64,000 bases of DNA, from the NCBI GenBank assembly GCA_036245525.1, contig BTPG01000003.1, positions 210,870,070 to 210,934,069 on the forward strand, written 5' to 3'. The translations under genes were made by a program, and so were the position numbers. The notes beneath the pieces were generated by a model that ran no database searches, was not told the DNA's origin, and saw only the letters and a list, made by a program, of their open reading frames with translations. Within the stretch, counting starts at the first letter, position 1. Each line of letters begins with the position of its first letter. This DNA is from Semisulcospira habei (Eukaryota > Mollusca > Gastropoda > Semisulcospiridae). Shown piece by piece: positions 10,735 through 21,729 of this stretch.

Positions 10735-12443
10735 TGTCACGTAACGGATGTGACATGTTGTTTTATTTTTTCGCCAAGTCGTTTTTTTTGTAATAAATGT
10801 AGGTCGCCGACTTCTGTAAATAGCCTTAGGTTAGGGAAGTTAATAAATGTAGTGTGAGCGTAAGCGTAAAGCCCGTGCAGCTAGCTTAACGGTGAGCGAT
10901 TACAGCGGTTGCACGCTTTCGTCAAGTAGCTTTAACCGAACAGTGTTCAGAAGTAAAGTTAAACTGCAAGGTAGCAGAGGGATATTACAGTCAGTCAGCG
11001 GAGTTAGCTAGCGCAGTGAGAGTCTGGGTCAGGGTGCGGCCTCGTTTGGAGCCCTTGACAAGCTGTGTGAGGGTTGTGTTACCCTCCCTGCAAGACCACG
11101 GCCAGTGTTCCTGGGTGTGGGTGTCCGAGAGACTAGTGACCACGGCTGCTACTCAACAGAAGACCCCTCCGGTTCGTGTTCGTCTTGTCCTGCCGGAGGA
11201 CTCACCAGTGACAGGTAATCATTCATGCCATTTTTCTCAGTTAGCTGCTGTGCTCTCGGGTGTGTGAATGTGTACATAGGTTCGGAAGGGTATGTTCGTC
11301 TAGTTTTTTAGTGATGTTTTAATCAAGTCTTTAACCATGTTTTTTAGGTTGGGTTGTAATATGGTGGGTGTCGGATTTAGTTGTTTATGTTCGTCTGTCG
11401 CCGAGTGAGTATATTATTTAAAGGGCCATTTTGTCAAAATGAATTAAAGTGGGTATCCTGTCAAATATATTTGTATTAAGTCCTAGATGTAATGTAATAA
11501 GATTGTCACGTGGGGTGGTTGCTGGTGATTATTTCTTATATTTATATGTACATGTGAATATTTTGATAATGTTGGTTTTTTGGTGCAGTGGTAATGTTAT
11601 TATACAAAAGTGGTTGTGCTAGCTTAATGTTAGTGTAATGGAATAGTGCAGGCCTGGTAAATGTGGAATGTACATAAGAATCCTTTTTATCCACGATTGT
11701 ATATTTAATATGGCCAAGGCGGGTATTAGGGTGAGATGAGACGCAACTCACGTGGTTTGTGAGTAGATGCGTGTTGGGCCAGAATTAACTGTGTTGGCAC
11801 TTTGACTGACAATGCGCCCTTTTCCAGTGCACTTCGAAGATTTCTTCGTTCTTCGATCTCTTCATCTTCCATGACCAACGGTGACGCATCATCGGGAGTC
11901 GGAACGCCTTCGCTAGCCAGTCCTGTTGGACAAGTACTTTGACGTTGGGCTACAGCAGGCTGATTCTACGTTCTGCGCGTCGGTCACAGGCGTGCGTGGG
12001 CAAGCGCGGCTACGGTGCTCTGCGGTGTAGGGGTAGTACTCTTACGTTACGAGCCATCCTGTCTAGTGTGGGACAGAGGACACTGTACAGAGACAAAGTA
12101 CCCGCCTTGTATAACCATTGGCCATTTTCGCCTGTTAGTCATTCTCACCTGTTAATCATTTTCGCCTGTTAGTCATTTTCACCTGTTAGTCATTTTCACC
12201 TGTTAGTCATTGTTATCTGTTAATCTTTTTCATGTGTTAATACGTTATATGAGTGCATGTGTGGGTATGTGTGAGGGTGCGGGGCGGTAGTGGGTTGGGG
12301 TGGGGGTTAGAGTAAGAGTAGGTAATAAAAGATTTGTTTGTTTATCACTGGCGTTGTGTGATTTATTTAGAGTGGGTGGGCTTCTCGAGCGTTAGCGCTT
12401 ACATTGTCCACGGCGCCCTGACTCCGTCAGGCGTGTCGTGACA
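10735..12443 (+). mobile_element. solo LTR (about 1.7 kb) with 5-bp target duplication
   Basis: The block begins TGTCACG and ends CGTGACA and is flanked by CATTC on both sides (10730-10734 and 12444-12448). It interrupts an otherwise colinear L2 tail, which proves insertion. TG...CA ends with a 5-bp duplication fit an LTR retrotransposon, and the lack of any gag-pol between two LTRs fits a solo LTR left by recombination. Possible polyadenylation signals (AATAAA) lie near 10792, 10842 and 12325. No reading frame of note. The family is unassigned. Confidence 0.75.
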
Positions 12444-12541
12444 CATTCTATATTCCGTTGTTTGTTTTTGTTTTTGTTGGTTTTTTTTTTTCAAGCAGCG
12501 TAGGCACATCCTGTGAAAGCCATGTTGCTGTCGGACGTTAA

Positions 12542-12613
12542 CTTATTCGAGACGTGCCGCCTCCGGATACGCGGCGTAGGCCGCGTATCCTGAGGCGGCA
12601 CGTCTCAAATGAG
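12542..12613. repeat. TTAA palindrome family 4 with proven insertion site
   Basis: A 72-bp near-perfect hairpin with arms starting CTTATTCGAGACGTGCCGCC, flanked by TTAA at 12538-12541 and 12614-12617. The uninterrupted L2 copy at 63735 has a single TTAA at the equivalent position, between GGGACG and GCAATGTAC. That is an empty site within the same window, so this element inserts into and duplicates TTAA. Confidence 0.88.
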
Positions 12614-13145
12614 TTAAGCAAGGTACAACCAACTGTTGACGGCTTATGGTATTTGACGTTGAATTTACAGTGACTCAAATCACAATGTCCGTCCACTAGT
12701 AGCTGTGAAGTTGTTTTTTATCGTCGTTTTGCTGTATGTAAAGCACAGTAAATATTACATTTATGATACCACACCAACCATGTTTTCCTGGACTGTGTAC
12801 ATGTTTTAGGTTAAGTGATGTTGTGCATACATTAGCACGGTGACTGTGTGTGTGGATAGGTGGTCTTGGGCGCATTTTCTTTTTGCAACCGAGTTCCGTA
12901 ACCCGGAGTCCGAGCTTAGTTTTGCAGATTTTTATGTGCAGAGCTGTGAGTGAAGCTTGCGTTACACAACTCGGTTGGGAAAAGAAATTGCGTCGTCCAG
13001 AATGCCATTATCTTCTGGTTTTCATGATTCAAATGGAAGCGTACAGAAAGGTATGAGGAAATGCCTAAATAGGATTTATTATTCCCGTTCGCAGTTTCTT
13101 CCTCTTGACCTTTTGCAGTCCATGTTCGACGCCTGTGTTTCAACA

Positions 13146-13332
13146 TTAACCCCTTCTCTGCCACTGTACGTACGCTGTACGGACATTCTGGTTTCTGAAA
13201 TCTTGGTTTATTCATCGATCAAAAGGCATGAGGCACAGATCCTCATAAGCCCCCACGTCTGCGGGGCCCATGAGAATCTGTCTCTTGCAGTTGGATCGTG
13301 TTTACACTTGTTCTCGTCAGTGAAGGGGTTAA
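13146..13332. repeat. TTAA element family 3, complete with CAAGAG hairpin core
   Basis: TTAA at 13146-13149 is followed by CCCCTTCTCTGCCACTG, and CAGTGAAGGGG precedes TTAA at 13329-13332, giving inverted ends. The interior has the fold AGATCCTCATAAGCCCCC...GGGGCCCATGAGAATCTG at about 13235-13285. This copy shows that the small CAAGAG hairpins seen elsewhere belong to a roughly 180-bp TTAA-flanked element. Confidence 0.8.
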
Positions 13333-13579
13333 TCACGCAATCTGTGCTTTTTTCCAGCGAAAACTCTTGAATATGTACTTATATCACTTATTGCCTTCGC
13401 TAAGTAGGATCTTATGTGCTCTGCTTTCATTTGACTTTTCGTGATGAGTTTTTTTGTTGTTGTTTTTTTTTTGCATACGATTTTAAAGAATTGCTGCATG
13501 AGGTTGTAAAGTTGTTTTCGCCTTTTTATTTAGTCTTTTAATATCCTGTTTTTGTCTTGTTTACACAACTTTCGTCCTT

Positions 13580-13650
13580 TGCGTGTCGGTAAAGGTTTTA
13601 GTCGCGTTGTTCCGACAGTAATCATCGCGACCAAAACCGCTACCGATACA
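13580..13650. repeat. decayed TTAA palindrome family 1
   Basis: Contains GTGTCGGTAAAGGTTTTAGT and the returning arm ACCAAAACCGCTACCGATAC. The flanking TTAA sites are lost. Confidence 0.55.
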
Positions 13651-13821
13651 GACAGGGCAGGATTTACAATATTTGGAAACCAAGTCAGCTGAACAAATTG
13701 CTTCAAGATAATCTCCAATTTTTTTTTTTTTTCGTTAGTAACGTAAATGATGCACAGTTGGAGCAATACAATCTCATTTAACGTTTGTTTAGCAAAAAAT
13801 GCCAAGTGGTGGCGGAGTTTT

Positions 13822-14315
13822 AATAATAATAAAAATTACGGTATTTTTAATGCTCTTATCTTATAATAATTATAACTCTAAGCGCGCGCTCACAACTCAC
13901 GCACGCATGCGCACGCTTAGACAACGGCTCGCGTACCACAAAAAGTGAAATACATTACGACAGTCGACTTGGGTTAGGTAGTGTGGTGATATAGTGCTAG
14001 AACTGTTAAAAGAGGTGAGTTTTGAGGGCGGACTAAAAGGAGGAGAGTGTTTCTGACGGAGAGAGAGTGGGAGTGCGTTCCAGGCGAATGGACCGTATAC
14101 AGAGAAGGAGCGGGGGCCGAACGTGCTGAGTTTGGTGCGGGGATGTGGAGGCGGAGAGAGGCGGAGGGGAGGGAGCGAGGAGGAATGTAGGGGTGAAGTA
14201 AGTTGGAGAGATAGTCAGGAGCGCAGTTGTTCAGGGATTTGTAGCAGAGAGACAGAATCTTGTATTGGATGCGTTGGGGGATAGGAAGCCAGTGAAGGAG
14301 TTTGAGGAGGGGCGT
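13822..14315 (-). mobile_element. L2-type LINE 3' fragment, minus strand
   Basis: Same 3' end, hairpin and (TAA)n tail as the copy at 4056-4955, colinear with it over about 490 bp (for example the block around 13985-14300). No intact frame. The 5' truncation is at about 14315. Confidence 0.85.
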
Positions 14316-14907
14316 TTACAATGTGGCGAGCATGGAGATTTGCAGCCGACCTTTTCTACGTCGACAGAATTTATTTATTTTGATCTTTAATAAACGTTTC
14401 GTTATGCTCTTCTACATGAGCAGTTTAGATCAAACCTGCTGGCTGATAGAGATGGTGTGGGGCTATAGGAATCTGAAGTTAGATTTCCAAAACATTTTGT
14501 ACTTTAGAAGTTAATGGAGAATTATTGATGTCTGAGACAAAGCTCATGTTCACTAACCGATTTGGCTTGTGTTTTGAAAGCCCTTAAAGCACCCTATTAT
14601 CCGATTTTGTTGGAAATTATTGTCAAATTTTACACTGGAAAAAGAAATTTCAGTTTGTAGTTGAAAAATGGAGAAATTTTAGAATGATATACGAGTTATT
14701 GTGAGTATATTCAAGTGTAACAAATCTCATGTTCGCCGATTTCGCCGCCAGTACTGTGGATTGCTATAACGGGTTAAAATCTAGTCTTTCTCCGTGCCAA
14801 ATGTTTCTGTGCGACTGCTAGTGTAATCCGAAATCATAGACCTTGATATGCTTGAATGCGTTTTGGGGCGTTGTGTTGTCTGTTATTGTTGTTTTGGCGG
14901 ATTTTCG

Positions 14908-15003
14908 TTAACACTTTGGCTGTCGGGTGCGTTTTGCGTCCAGTTGTTGCTTGCTGCCGGGAATCACCTCGACCCGACAGACTACCGACAGCCAAAATGT
15001 TTT
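14908..15003. repeat. TTAA palindrome family 1, diverged copy
   Basis: TTAA at 14908-14911, then CACTTTGGCTGTCGGGTGCG, with the returning arm CTACCGACAGCCAAAATG near 14980. The right TTAA is mutated. Confidence 0.65.
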
Positions 15004-15041
15004 GCGCTCGCACACTAGCACCGCGAGCCAGTCGCATGAAT

Positions 15042-15200
15042 GAGCTTAGTCCTGCGCCAGCCACTAAGCAAGGTGCTCCGCTATAGCGCCACAACACTCA
15101 CCCCGCTATAGCGCCACAACACTCACCCCGCTATAGCGCCACAACACTCACCCCGCTATATCGGAGCACCTTGCTTAGTGGCTGGCGCAGGACTAAGCTC
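15042..15200. repeat. 39-bp perfect inverted repeat around a 25-bp tandem array
   Basis: The arms at 15042-15080 and 15162-15200 are exact reverse complements over 39 bp, and weaker pairing extends further out (15034 onward and to about 15210). Between them sit 3.3 copies of a 25-bp unit (15078-15102, 15103-15127, 15128-15152 and a partial copy) containing CTATAGCGCCACAACACTC. The array is almost free of substitutions, so it is young or under gene-conversion-like maintenance. Confidence 0.9.
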
Positions 15201-15311
15201 ACTTATGCAACTGACCCCTGTAGTGTATGCAGCACCAGTAGCTACATGCACAGGAAGGTTACGACTCTGCTACCGATTCTGCTGGCTGCGTGCAGAAAGG
15301 GGTTAAATTGA

Positions 15312-15390
15312 TTAACCCTGTGGCTGTCGGTAGCGTTGATCCTGTCGGAATCATGGCAACAAAAAGCCCTACCGACAGCCCAAGGGTTAA
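15312..15390. repeat. TTAA palindrome family 1, best copy
   Basis: 71-bp body between TTAA at 15312-15315 and 15387-15390. The left arm CCCTGTGGCTGTCGGTAGCG pairs with the right arm CCTACCGACAGCCCAAGGG. CCC/GGG ends at TTAA suggest a piggyBac-type MITE. Confidence 0.8.
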
Positions 15391-15957
15391 TACTTGCAGA
15401 AGACTCGATCCTGTTTCCATGCGGGCGGGGTCCGTGCCAGCCACAGTTCTTTCCCCTTGTTTGTAGACATGAATGAATGGTAATATGTTCATCTTTTTCT
15501 CAAGGCTGTCGCTTTCGCGCGTCGTTGTAACAACTAAATTTAATTAAATGTGTAGTTCTGCTGGTCTGTTAGTTTACATCCGTGCGCGTGTTTCATGACT
15601 GTGTTTATATGTCAAGCCGTAGACAAGTGTGGACTCGTTGGACGACTGAGTATTTGGAATTTCGAGAACAGGAAATCCTCTTGAAGGATGGTTGTTTATA
15701 CCATTTGCAACAGCGGCACAATAGGCACTTATTATGGGAGTTGGTCTATAATTTTTGGACCTTATGGATTGAAGCAGGTCACAGGTCAGCAAACATAATT
15801 ATTTGAGGTCACAGGGACCGGGTTTCTAGCGCATTGTCGGCCATGCAGCTAAAACAAGAAAAAAATACAGACGCAATTGCTGCTGACCGCTTCATACTTA
15901 CACTGCGTTGAAGGTATTGATTTGTCCCACCGACAGCGGTGACCTAATGTGCATAAT

Positions 15958-16013
15958 GCCCACGTCGGTCGTCGTCGGCCCGCGCACTACGGCGGCCGAC
16001 GTTGGCCCAAGGG
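15958..16013. repeat. palindromic element family 5, truncated
   Basis: CCCACGTCGGTCGTCGTCGG...CGGCCGACGTTGGCCCA repeats the inner arms of the copy at 9932-10039. The outer GTGCGCAAA ends are poorly kept. Confidence 0.5.
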
Positions 16014-16109
16014 CCTTCAGCGCTTTAGGTATCTCACTGCCGGAGTTGACAACACAAACTCGCTCCCCCTGTGTGCACTAGGGGGGGGGGGGGGGGCTCT
16101 TTGTGTTGT

Positions 16110-16113
<4 letters not shown>

Positions 16114-16147
<34 letters not shown>

Positions 16148-16275
16148 GGCATCCAAGACGAATCAGAAAGAGGGCTACAAAATTCCGCCACTTAGTCGCT
16201 ACAAGGGTTTCTGTATCTCGGTCATGTGGTACAGTTTGCGCTAAAAAGATTGGTCGTGTGACATAGGGATGAAAA
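16114..16275. repeat. (AC)n microsatellite and adjoining 130-bp dispersed repeat
   Basis: An AC tract at 16114-16143 follows a G run at 16081-16097. The next 130 bp (16143-16275) match 57170-57300 (shared GAGGGCTACAAAA, CGCTACAAGGGTTT and TTGGTCGTGTGACATAGGG versus CTGGTCGTGTGACGTAGGG). Class unknown. Confidence 0.65.
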
Positions 16276-16884
16276 CAAAATCTCTTGAGTGACGATATCC
16301 CCACTGTATGTCCTGGCGATTAAACCCAATACCTAGTTTGTACTGATTACTTTGCAGCTCCAATAATGGTATACTTTAGAAGATATGCTATCCCAAAACT
16401 GGCTTAAACAAAAATCAACGTCGAATAGCAAGCTTCACTATGCTAGCAGTCTACACATTTGCGCTGTTTCCGGAAAGGGCGCATAGCACGCTTGCCGGAC
16501 CCCGACTAAAGGGGCGGAGCCAAATAAAAAGTGGGTCGGTCTATTAAAGTGGCGGATTGGGAAGAGAGGGAGGGGGGGGGGTGTTCCATACCACCCTTCC
16601 AACCCCTACCATCCTCCCCCGACCAAAAATTCTGTACAATGCTATAATAAAGTCCTTTTTTGGGGTGTTTTGATCCCCCAACCCCATATCCCCCTCCCCC
16701 CCCCCCCCACACACACCCCGTTGTTTGATATTTCGGCGAACGATGAGAGTCTTAACGCGCAGGTGCTTTCTCTCCATCGCCCCTCCCCCCCCCCCCCTCT
16801 TCGTTTGATTTTTCGGTCCCTGGAAGCAAGGTTTCGCGTCGGGGAGGCTGTTTCTTAATGTAAATGGTAAATTAAACATGACCT

Positions 16885-17010
16885 TATCTTATCTTGTCGT
16901 GTCGTGTCGTGTCGTGCCGCATCTTATATCTCATCTCATCTCGTCTCGTCTCGTCGCGTCGCGTCGCGTCGCGTCGTATCGTATCGTATCGTATCGCATC
17001 GCATCTTATA
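16885..17010. repeat. pentanucleotide microsatellite with stepwise unit change
   Basis: Runs of 5-bp units succeed each other along the tract: CTTAT, TCGTG, TCTCA, TCGTC/TCTCG, TCGCG, TCGTA and TCGCA. Each block has four or so identical units differing from its neighbour by one base, typical of slippage after point mutation. Any apparent reading frame here is an artefact of repetition. Confidence 0.85.
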
Positions 17011-17490
17011 ACAACTGTGTCCAGATTTGACAACCGCCATCTTGTTCAACTGGGTGAAGAGCGAAACAGTCATTATCCCACTGTCGGCGAATTTATCTTT
17101 GATCTTTACACGTGTCGTTTATGCATGTTAATAACGTGAGTACAGCTTCGTCGCCTGTGTGTCGGATGACGTTAACAGTTTTATAACATGTCCCACGATC
17201 GTGCCCTACCGAATGGCCGACGGAACCACACACTCAGACCATGGCCGCATTGCACATCAATTCAAGCACAGCTTTGCAGCTCAACGCAGTAGAAACATGC
17301 TGACGTCACAATAAAACTCGATTTTAAAAGTGCGGACGACATAGATGTATCACTCTGTGTGACGGGGTCCCTTTCAGTGTTATTATAAGAAAATCCAAAG
17401 TTAAAGTAAGCAAAACGCCCGTGTCGTCTCTATCGAGTCCATCCAACAATCAGACCGGCATGACATGACACACGACAGTGGGTAAATACT

Positions 17491-20400
17491 TTAACCCATT
17501 TAGTCCCAACACCCTACAGCAGAAGATGAACTGTCCATGATAATTCAAGGGTAAAGCCAGATTATCTTGGCGCCATCAGGCGCCAACGGTAATCTGGCAC
17601 TACCCTTGAATTATCATGGTCAATCCATCTCCTGGAACTAACTTGGCTTGACTTCGCGAACAAAGATACTATAGGAAAAGTCTATGGGGGTTGCCCACGA
17701 CGTCTGCAGGCATACTCGTGACTGCGGAGGCCAATCCGGGACAGGCAGGTTCGACCGCAGTGGCTGCAGAGGGAGGTCTGGGTTCTGAGTTGCGGCATCT
17801 CTGTTTTTTCTCCTGAGTCGCATGTCTTTAAGGCTAGCTCTGCGCGAGTCCTCAAAGGAGACAGCTGCCTTGTAAATGGTGGAGCGAAAGGTGTCACGGT
17901 CCGCAGCGAGTGAAGACCACTGACGGTGGTCGATTTGGCAGGCACTAAGTGACTTCTTGAGACAGTCTTTGTATCTCTTCTTTGGTGCCCCTCTATCTCT
18001 GTGTCAAGTGGCGAGCTCGCCGAACAGGGTGATCTTAGGTAGGCGATGATCCTCCATCCTGGAGACGTGCCCCGCCCAGCGGAGCTGTGTCCGCAGCAGC
18101 AAAGCCTCGATGCTCACAGTTTCTGCCTGTTCAAGGACCTCGACGTTGGTGACATAGTCACTCCAGTGAATGCCCAGGATTGTACGCAGGCAGCGCTGCT
18201 GGAAGTGTTCGAGGAGTCGTAGTTGGTTGCGGTAGAGGGCCCAGGACTCGGAACCATACAGCAGGGTTGTGAGGACGACAGCTCTGTACACGCTGATCTT
18301 GGTGCCTTTTTCAGCTGTTGATTGTGCCACACCCGCTTATATAGAGGTCCGAAAGCACTGTTCGCTTTTGCCAGCCTGCTGTCCAGCTCCTTGTCCAGCT
18401 TGGCGTCTGATGTGATGATGCAGCCAAGGTAGGTAAACTGGTGCACTGACTTCAGTTTAGAATCGCCGATGGTGATGTGAAGAGGGCGATGCTCTACCTT
18501 GGGTGCCGGCTGATGGAGAACCTCTGTCTTTTTCAGACTGACCTCGAGTCCAAAGGCATGGGCATCGTCTGCGAAGCAGGATGTGGTACGCTGCAGGGCT
18601 GTCTCTGTGTGTGCAACGAGGGCAGAGTCGTCAGCAAAGAGCAGCTCACGAATCAGTTGGTCTAGGGTTTTGGTGTGGGCCTGCAGTCGTCTGAGGCTGA
18701 ACAGACTGCCATTGAGACGATACCTGATGTACACTGCATCGTCATCGTCGAGGTCCACTGTGGCCTACTTCAACATCATGCTAGAAAAGATGGTGAAGAG
18801 GGTCGGTGCAAGCACACAGCCCTGCTTCACACCTTTGAGAATGGGGAATGGTTCTGAAAGGTCATTGTTGAGTCTGACCTGGCCTTGCTGGTCCTCGTGC
18901 AGCTGGACGATCATGCTGAGGAACTTTGGGGGACAGCCAAGTCGCTCCAGGATCTGCTACATGCCTTGCATGCTCACAGTGTCGAACGCTTTTGTTAGGT
19001 CGACAAACGTTACATACAACCCTTTGTTCTGCTCGCGGCACTTCTCCTGAAGCTGTCTCAGCACAAAGACCATGTCGGTGGTGCTACTGTTGGCTCTGAA
19101 GCCACACTGTTGGCTCTGAAGCCACACTGGCCCTCTGGGAGGTGGTCTTCTGCGATGGCCGATTCAGGAGCAGCCTTGCAAGAACTTTCTCAACAATGGA
19201 CAGCAGGGTAATTCCACGATAGTTGGAGCAGGCGGACTTCTCTCCTTTGTTCTTGTACAGGGTGACAATGACTGCATCGCGGAGATCCTTTGGTAGTGTT
19301 CCTTCCTCCCAGCAGCAGAGAAAGAGGTCGTGGAGCTTGTTGTGCAATGCTGGGCCTCCATGTTTCCAGATCTCTGGTGGGATTCCGTCAATGCCTGCTG
19401 CTTTGCCACTCTTGAGCTGGTGGATGGCTGTGAGGGTCTCTTCAGCAGTGGGCGGTTCATCCAATTCAACCTTTACTGGGAGGTGTGGGATTTGGAGGAT
19501 GTCTGCTTCTTGAACAGTGCGCTCAGCACTGAAGAGGTCCTGAAAGTATTCCGACCAGCGGTTCAAGATGGAGTTATTATCTGTGAGGAGTGCCTGTCCA
19601 TCAGCGCTTCGCAGGAGACTTTGTATCAGGTGCCTAGGGCCATACATTGCTTTCATTGCTTCGTAGAAGCCCCTGTAGTCACCGTTGTCAGCGCAAAGTT
19701 GGGTCCTCTGTGCGAGTCTGGTCCACCACTCGTTCTGGAGATCTCTGAGCTTGCGCTGGAGACTGCTGCAGATGAGGCGGAAGGCAGACTTCTTCACATG
19801 GCAGGAAGGCTGGGCTAGGTGGGCCTGATGGGCGGCTCTTTTTTTTTTTGCTAGGAGTTCCTGGATCTCTACGTCGTTTTCGTGAAACTAGTCTTTGTTC
19901 CTCTTTCTAGCGAAACCCAAGACTTCTGCAGAGGATTTTGCGATAGCCGTTTTCAGTTGTTCCCAGAGTGTTTCAGGGGAGGAGTCTGCAGGGTCAGCTG
20001 TGTCTGTGAGCCTGCGCTGTAAATCTGTCTGAAAGGCAGCTTTTACGTCGTCACGCTGAAGGCTGGCAACATCAAGCTTTTTCGGGGGGGGGGGGGGGGG
20101 GGGGGCTATCTTGGGTTTTGGCTGAAGTGGAGCCTGAGTTTGCAGCGGACAAGGCGGTGGTCAGTGTGGTACTCTGCGCTGGGCATCACTCTGGTGAGGA
20201 GGACGTCACTGCGGTCCCTCTGACGCACTAGGACTTGGTCGATAAGGTGCCAGTGTTCGGAGCGAGGATGCATCCAGGTGGTCTTTCGACTGTCCTTTTG
20301 CTGGAAAGTAGTGTTGACGATGACAAGCTGCTGCTCTGCACCGAACTCCAACAGTAGGCGGCCATTGTCATTACAGTTCCCGACGCCATGCTTGCCGATG

Positions 20401-20729
20401 ACTCCTTTCCAGGCTTTAGAGTCCTGGCCCACTCTGGCGTTGAAGTCTCCAAGGATGATGACTTTGTCGTCTGCAGGGGTGCTCTGTAGGAGGCTGCGCA
20501 GGTCAGTGTAGAACTTGTCCTTTTCTGCAGGCTCTGCCAGGAGGGTTGGGGAGTACACACTGAGAAGGGTGATGTGTTGCTGATGTCTCAGTGGGAGGCG
20601 CATGGACATTATGCGGTCTGAGTGACCGGTTGGTAGGTTTTCCAGCTTAGTCGCAATGTACGTAGTACGTAGTCATTAGATGACTCCAACAAAATTTGGG
20701 AAATGTGGCTGTGGGGTTAAATGAGTTAA
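17491..20729. repeat. TTAA palindrome family 2, split by LINE-A copy 3
   Basis: The left part runs 17491-17641 (TTAA, CCCATTTAGTCCC, then the GGCGCCA centre) and the right part about 20658-20729 (AAATTTGGGAAATGTGGC to TTAA at 20726-20729). The 3.0 kb between them is LINE-A copy 3. Comparison with the continuous copies at 21391-21605 and 2638-2845 supports the junction. Confidence 0.75.
17642..20657 (-). mobile_element. LINE-A copy 3, 5'-truncated and multiply frameshifted
   Basis: Same family and 3' terminus as the copy at 5251-9128. It covers the last third of the endonuclease (20609-20106), the reverse transcriptase in several pieces (19797-19084, 18758-18114, 18330-18004) and the zinc finger (17780-17690). 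It has a tandem 21-bp duplication at about 19090-19130 and a G run at 20084-20105. The 3' hairpin at 17652-17665 keeps pairing through a G-U pair. Truncated at 20657 inside the endonuclease. Confidence 0.88.
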
Positions 20730-20870
20730 TTAAGCATTGAGTGGTGGTGAATTACGAGCCTCGACTTCATTTTGACACACAGTTCGGGCCCCTCGGCAGA
20801 GCCAAGGAGCCAGAACTTTGTGTGTCAAAAGCAGGTTTAGGCTCGTAATTCACAAACATACATTGCTTAA
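20730..20870. repeat. TTAA palindrome family 7
   Basis: 133-bp body between TTAA at 20730-20733 and 20867-20870, directly abutting the right TTAA of the family 2 element. The ends are GCATTGAG and CATTGC; inner arms TGAATTACGAGCC and GGCTCGTAATTCA pair, as do TTTTGACACACA and TGTGTGTCAAAA. Only one copy was seen here. Confidence 0.75.
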
Positions 20871-21390
20871 CGTATACAAAATACATGGGCCATCCCGCTT
20901 TTGCATAACTACAGTTGCACAACCACAGTTGTGCGAAACGGTAGATTGTCAATGCATTCATCGACGTACACTCAAGTGTGTGTTAATCAGCGTGGGCTAC
21001 TAGTCACATGACAACAAAGTCTGATCGAGGGGTGATAAGGTCGACATATTATACTACCATCATGTTGTGGGGGTATATTTTTTTTCTACTGGTAGTTATA
21101 AAGAGGAAGTGTATGAGTTTAAGTAAGAATAATGTGAACTATACACAGACTGAATGTTTCATGTGCAGTAAGAGAAAGTGTTCAGTGTTCTCCTGAAGAC
21201 CTAATCAAAGTTTGTACGACCAGACGATGGTAGACATGTTCATTTTGGATGGCTGGTGTTTCAGTTTGTGTAGTTGTTAGTTTTACACATTGCACGAAAT
21301 ACAATTTCATTTAAATAACTAAAACAACAACAGCTGAAACAAAAACAGACGCAACAACTGCAACAAACAAACGCCGACATCCCGTTCATC

Positions 21391-21605
21391 TTAACCCGCA
21401 GAACCCCGAGGCACTACAGCAGGACAGGAACCGTCAGGATACTTCAATAGTAACGCCAGAATACTGAGATTAGCGCCGTCAGGCGCCAAGATAATCTGTC
21501 ACTAACCTTGAATTATCCTGGTCGATCCATCTCCTGCAACTGGCACAAGGGCGTTAGGTGGCACTTTCAAGTTTGGGAAATGCGGCCTTAATTTAAATGG
21601 GTTAA
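21391..21605. repeat. TTAA palindrome family 2, complete copy
   Basis: TTAA at 21391-21394 followed by CCCGCAGAACCCC, and TTTAAATGGG before TTAA at 21602-21605. The centre is GCGCCGTCAGGCGCCA. The right inner portion matches the copy at 2638-2845 (AAGTTTGGGAAATGCGGCCT). Confidence 0.78.
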
Positions 21606-21675
21606 ATCCAGACCGGTTCTATGTTACATGCACGGTGTACACGGCTGAACATTTCGCCAGCCCTAGCTAGTGTGT

Positions 21676-21722
21676 AACCCCCGCAGTTGCGGGGGTTCAA
21701 GAGGATCTATGTCTCCTACTGG
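21676..21722. repeat. half of a CAAGAG hairpin (family 3)
   Basis: CCCCCGCAGTTGCGGGGGTT followed by AAGAGGATCTATGTCTCCT: the right arm and core are kept and the left arm is missing. Confidence 0.5.
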
Positions 21723-21729
21723 TCACATT

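Larger units (their letters stand above)
9824..12640 (+). mobile_element. L2-type LINE 3' tail, interrupted by three insertions
   Basis: Segments 9824-9895, about 10394-10734, 12444-12541 and 12618-12640 align in order with the continuous L2 3' end at 63370-63760. Shared blocks include CACCCGGGTCTGCCCTGG, GGCTGGCGACATACATTC and TTGCTGTCGG. The interruptions are a 0.5 kb block at 9896-10393 (holding a family 5 hairpin and a minus-strand LINE-like relic), a solo LTR at 10735-12443 and a TTAA palindrome at 12542-12613. The tail therefore dates all three insertions as younger than the L2. Confidence 0.85.

Noticed and set aside
15078..15160. CRISPR-like or satellite array
   Set aside because: Only 3.3 head-to-tail copies with no spacers, enclosed by inverted arms.
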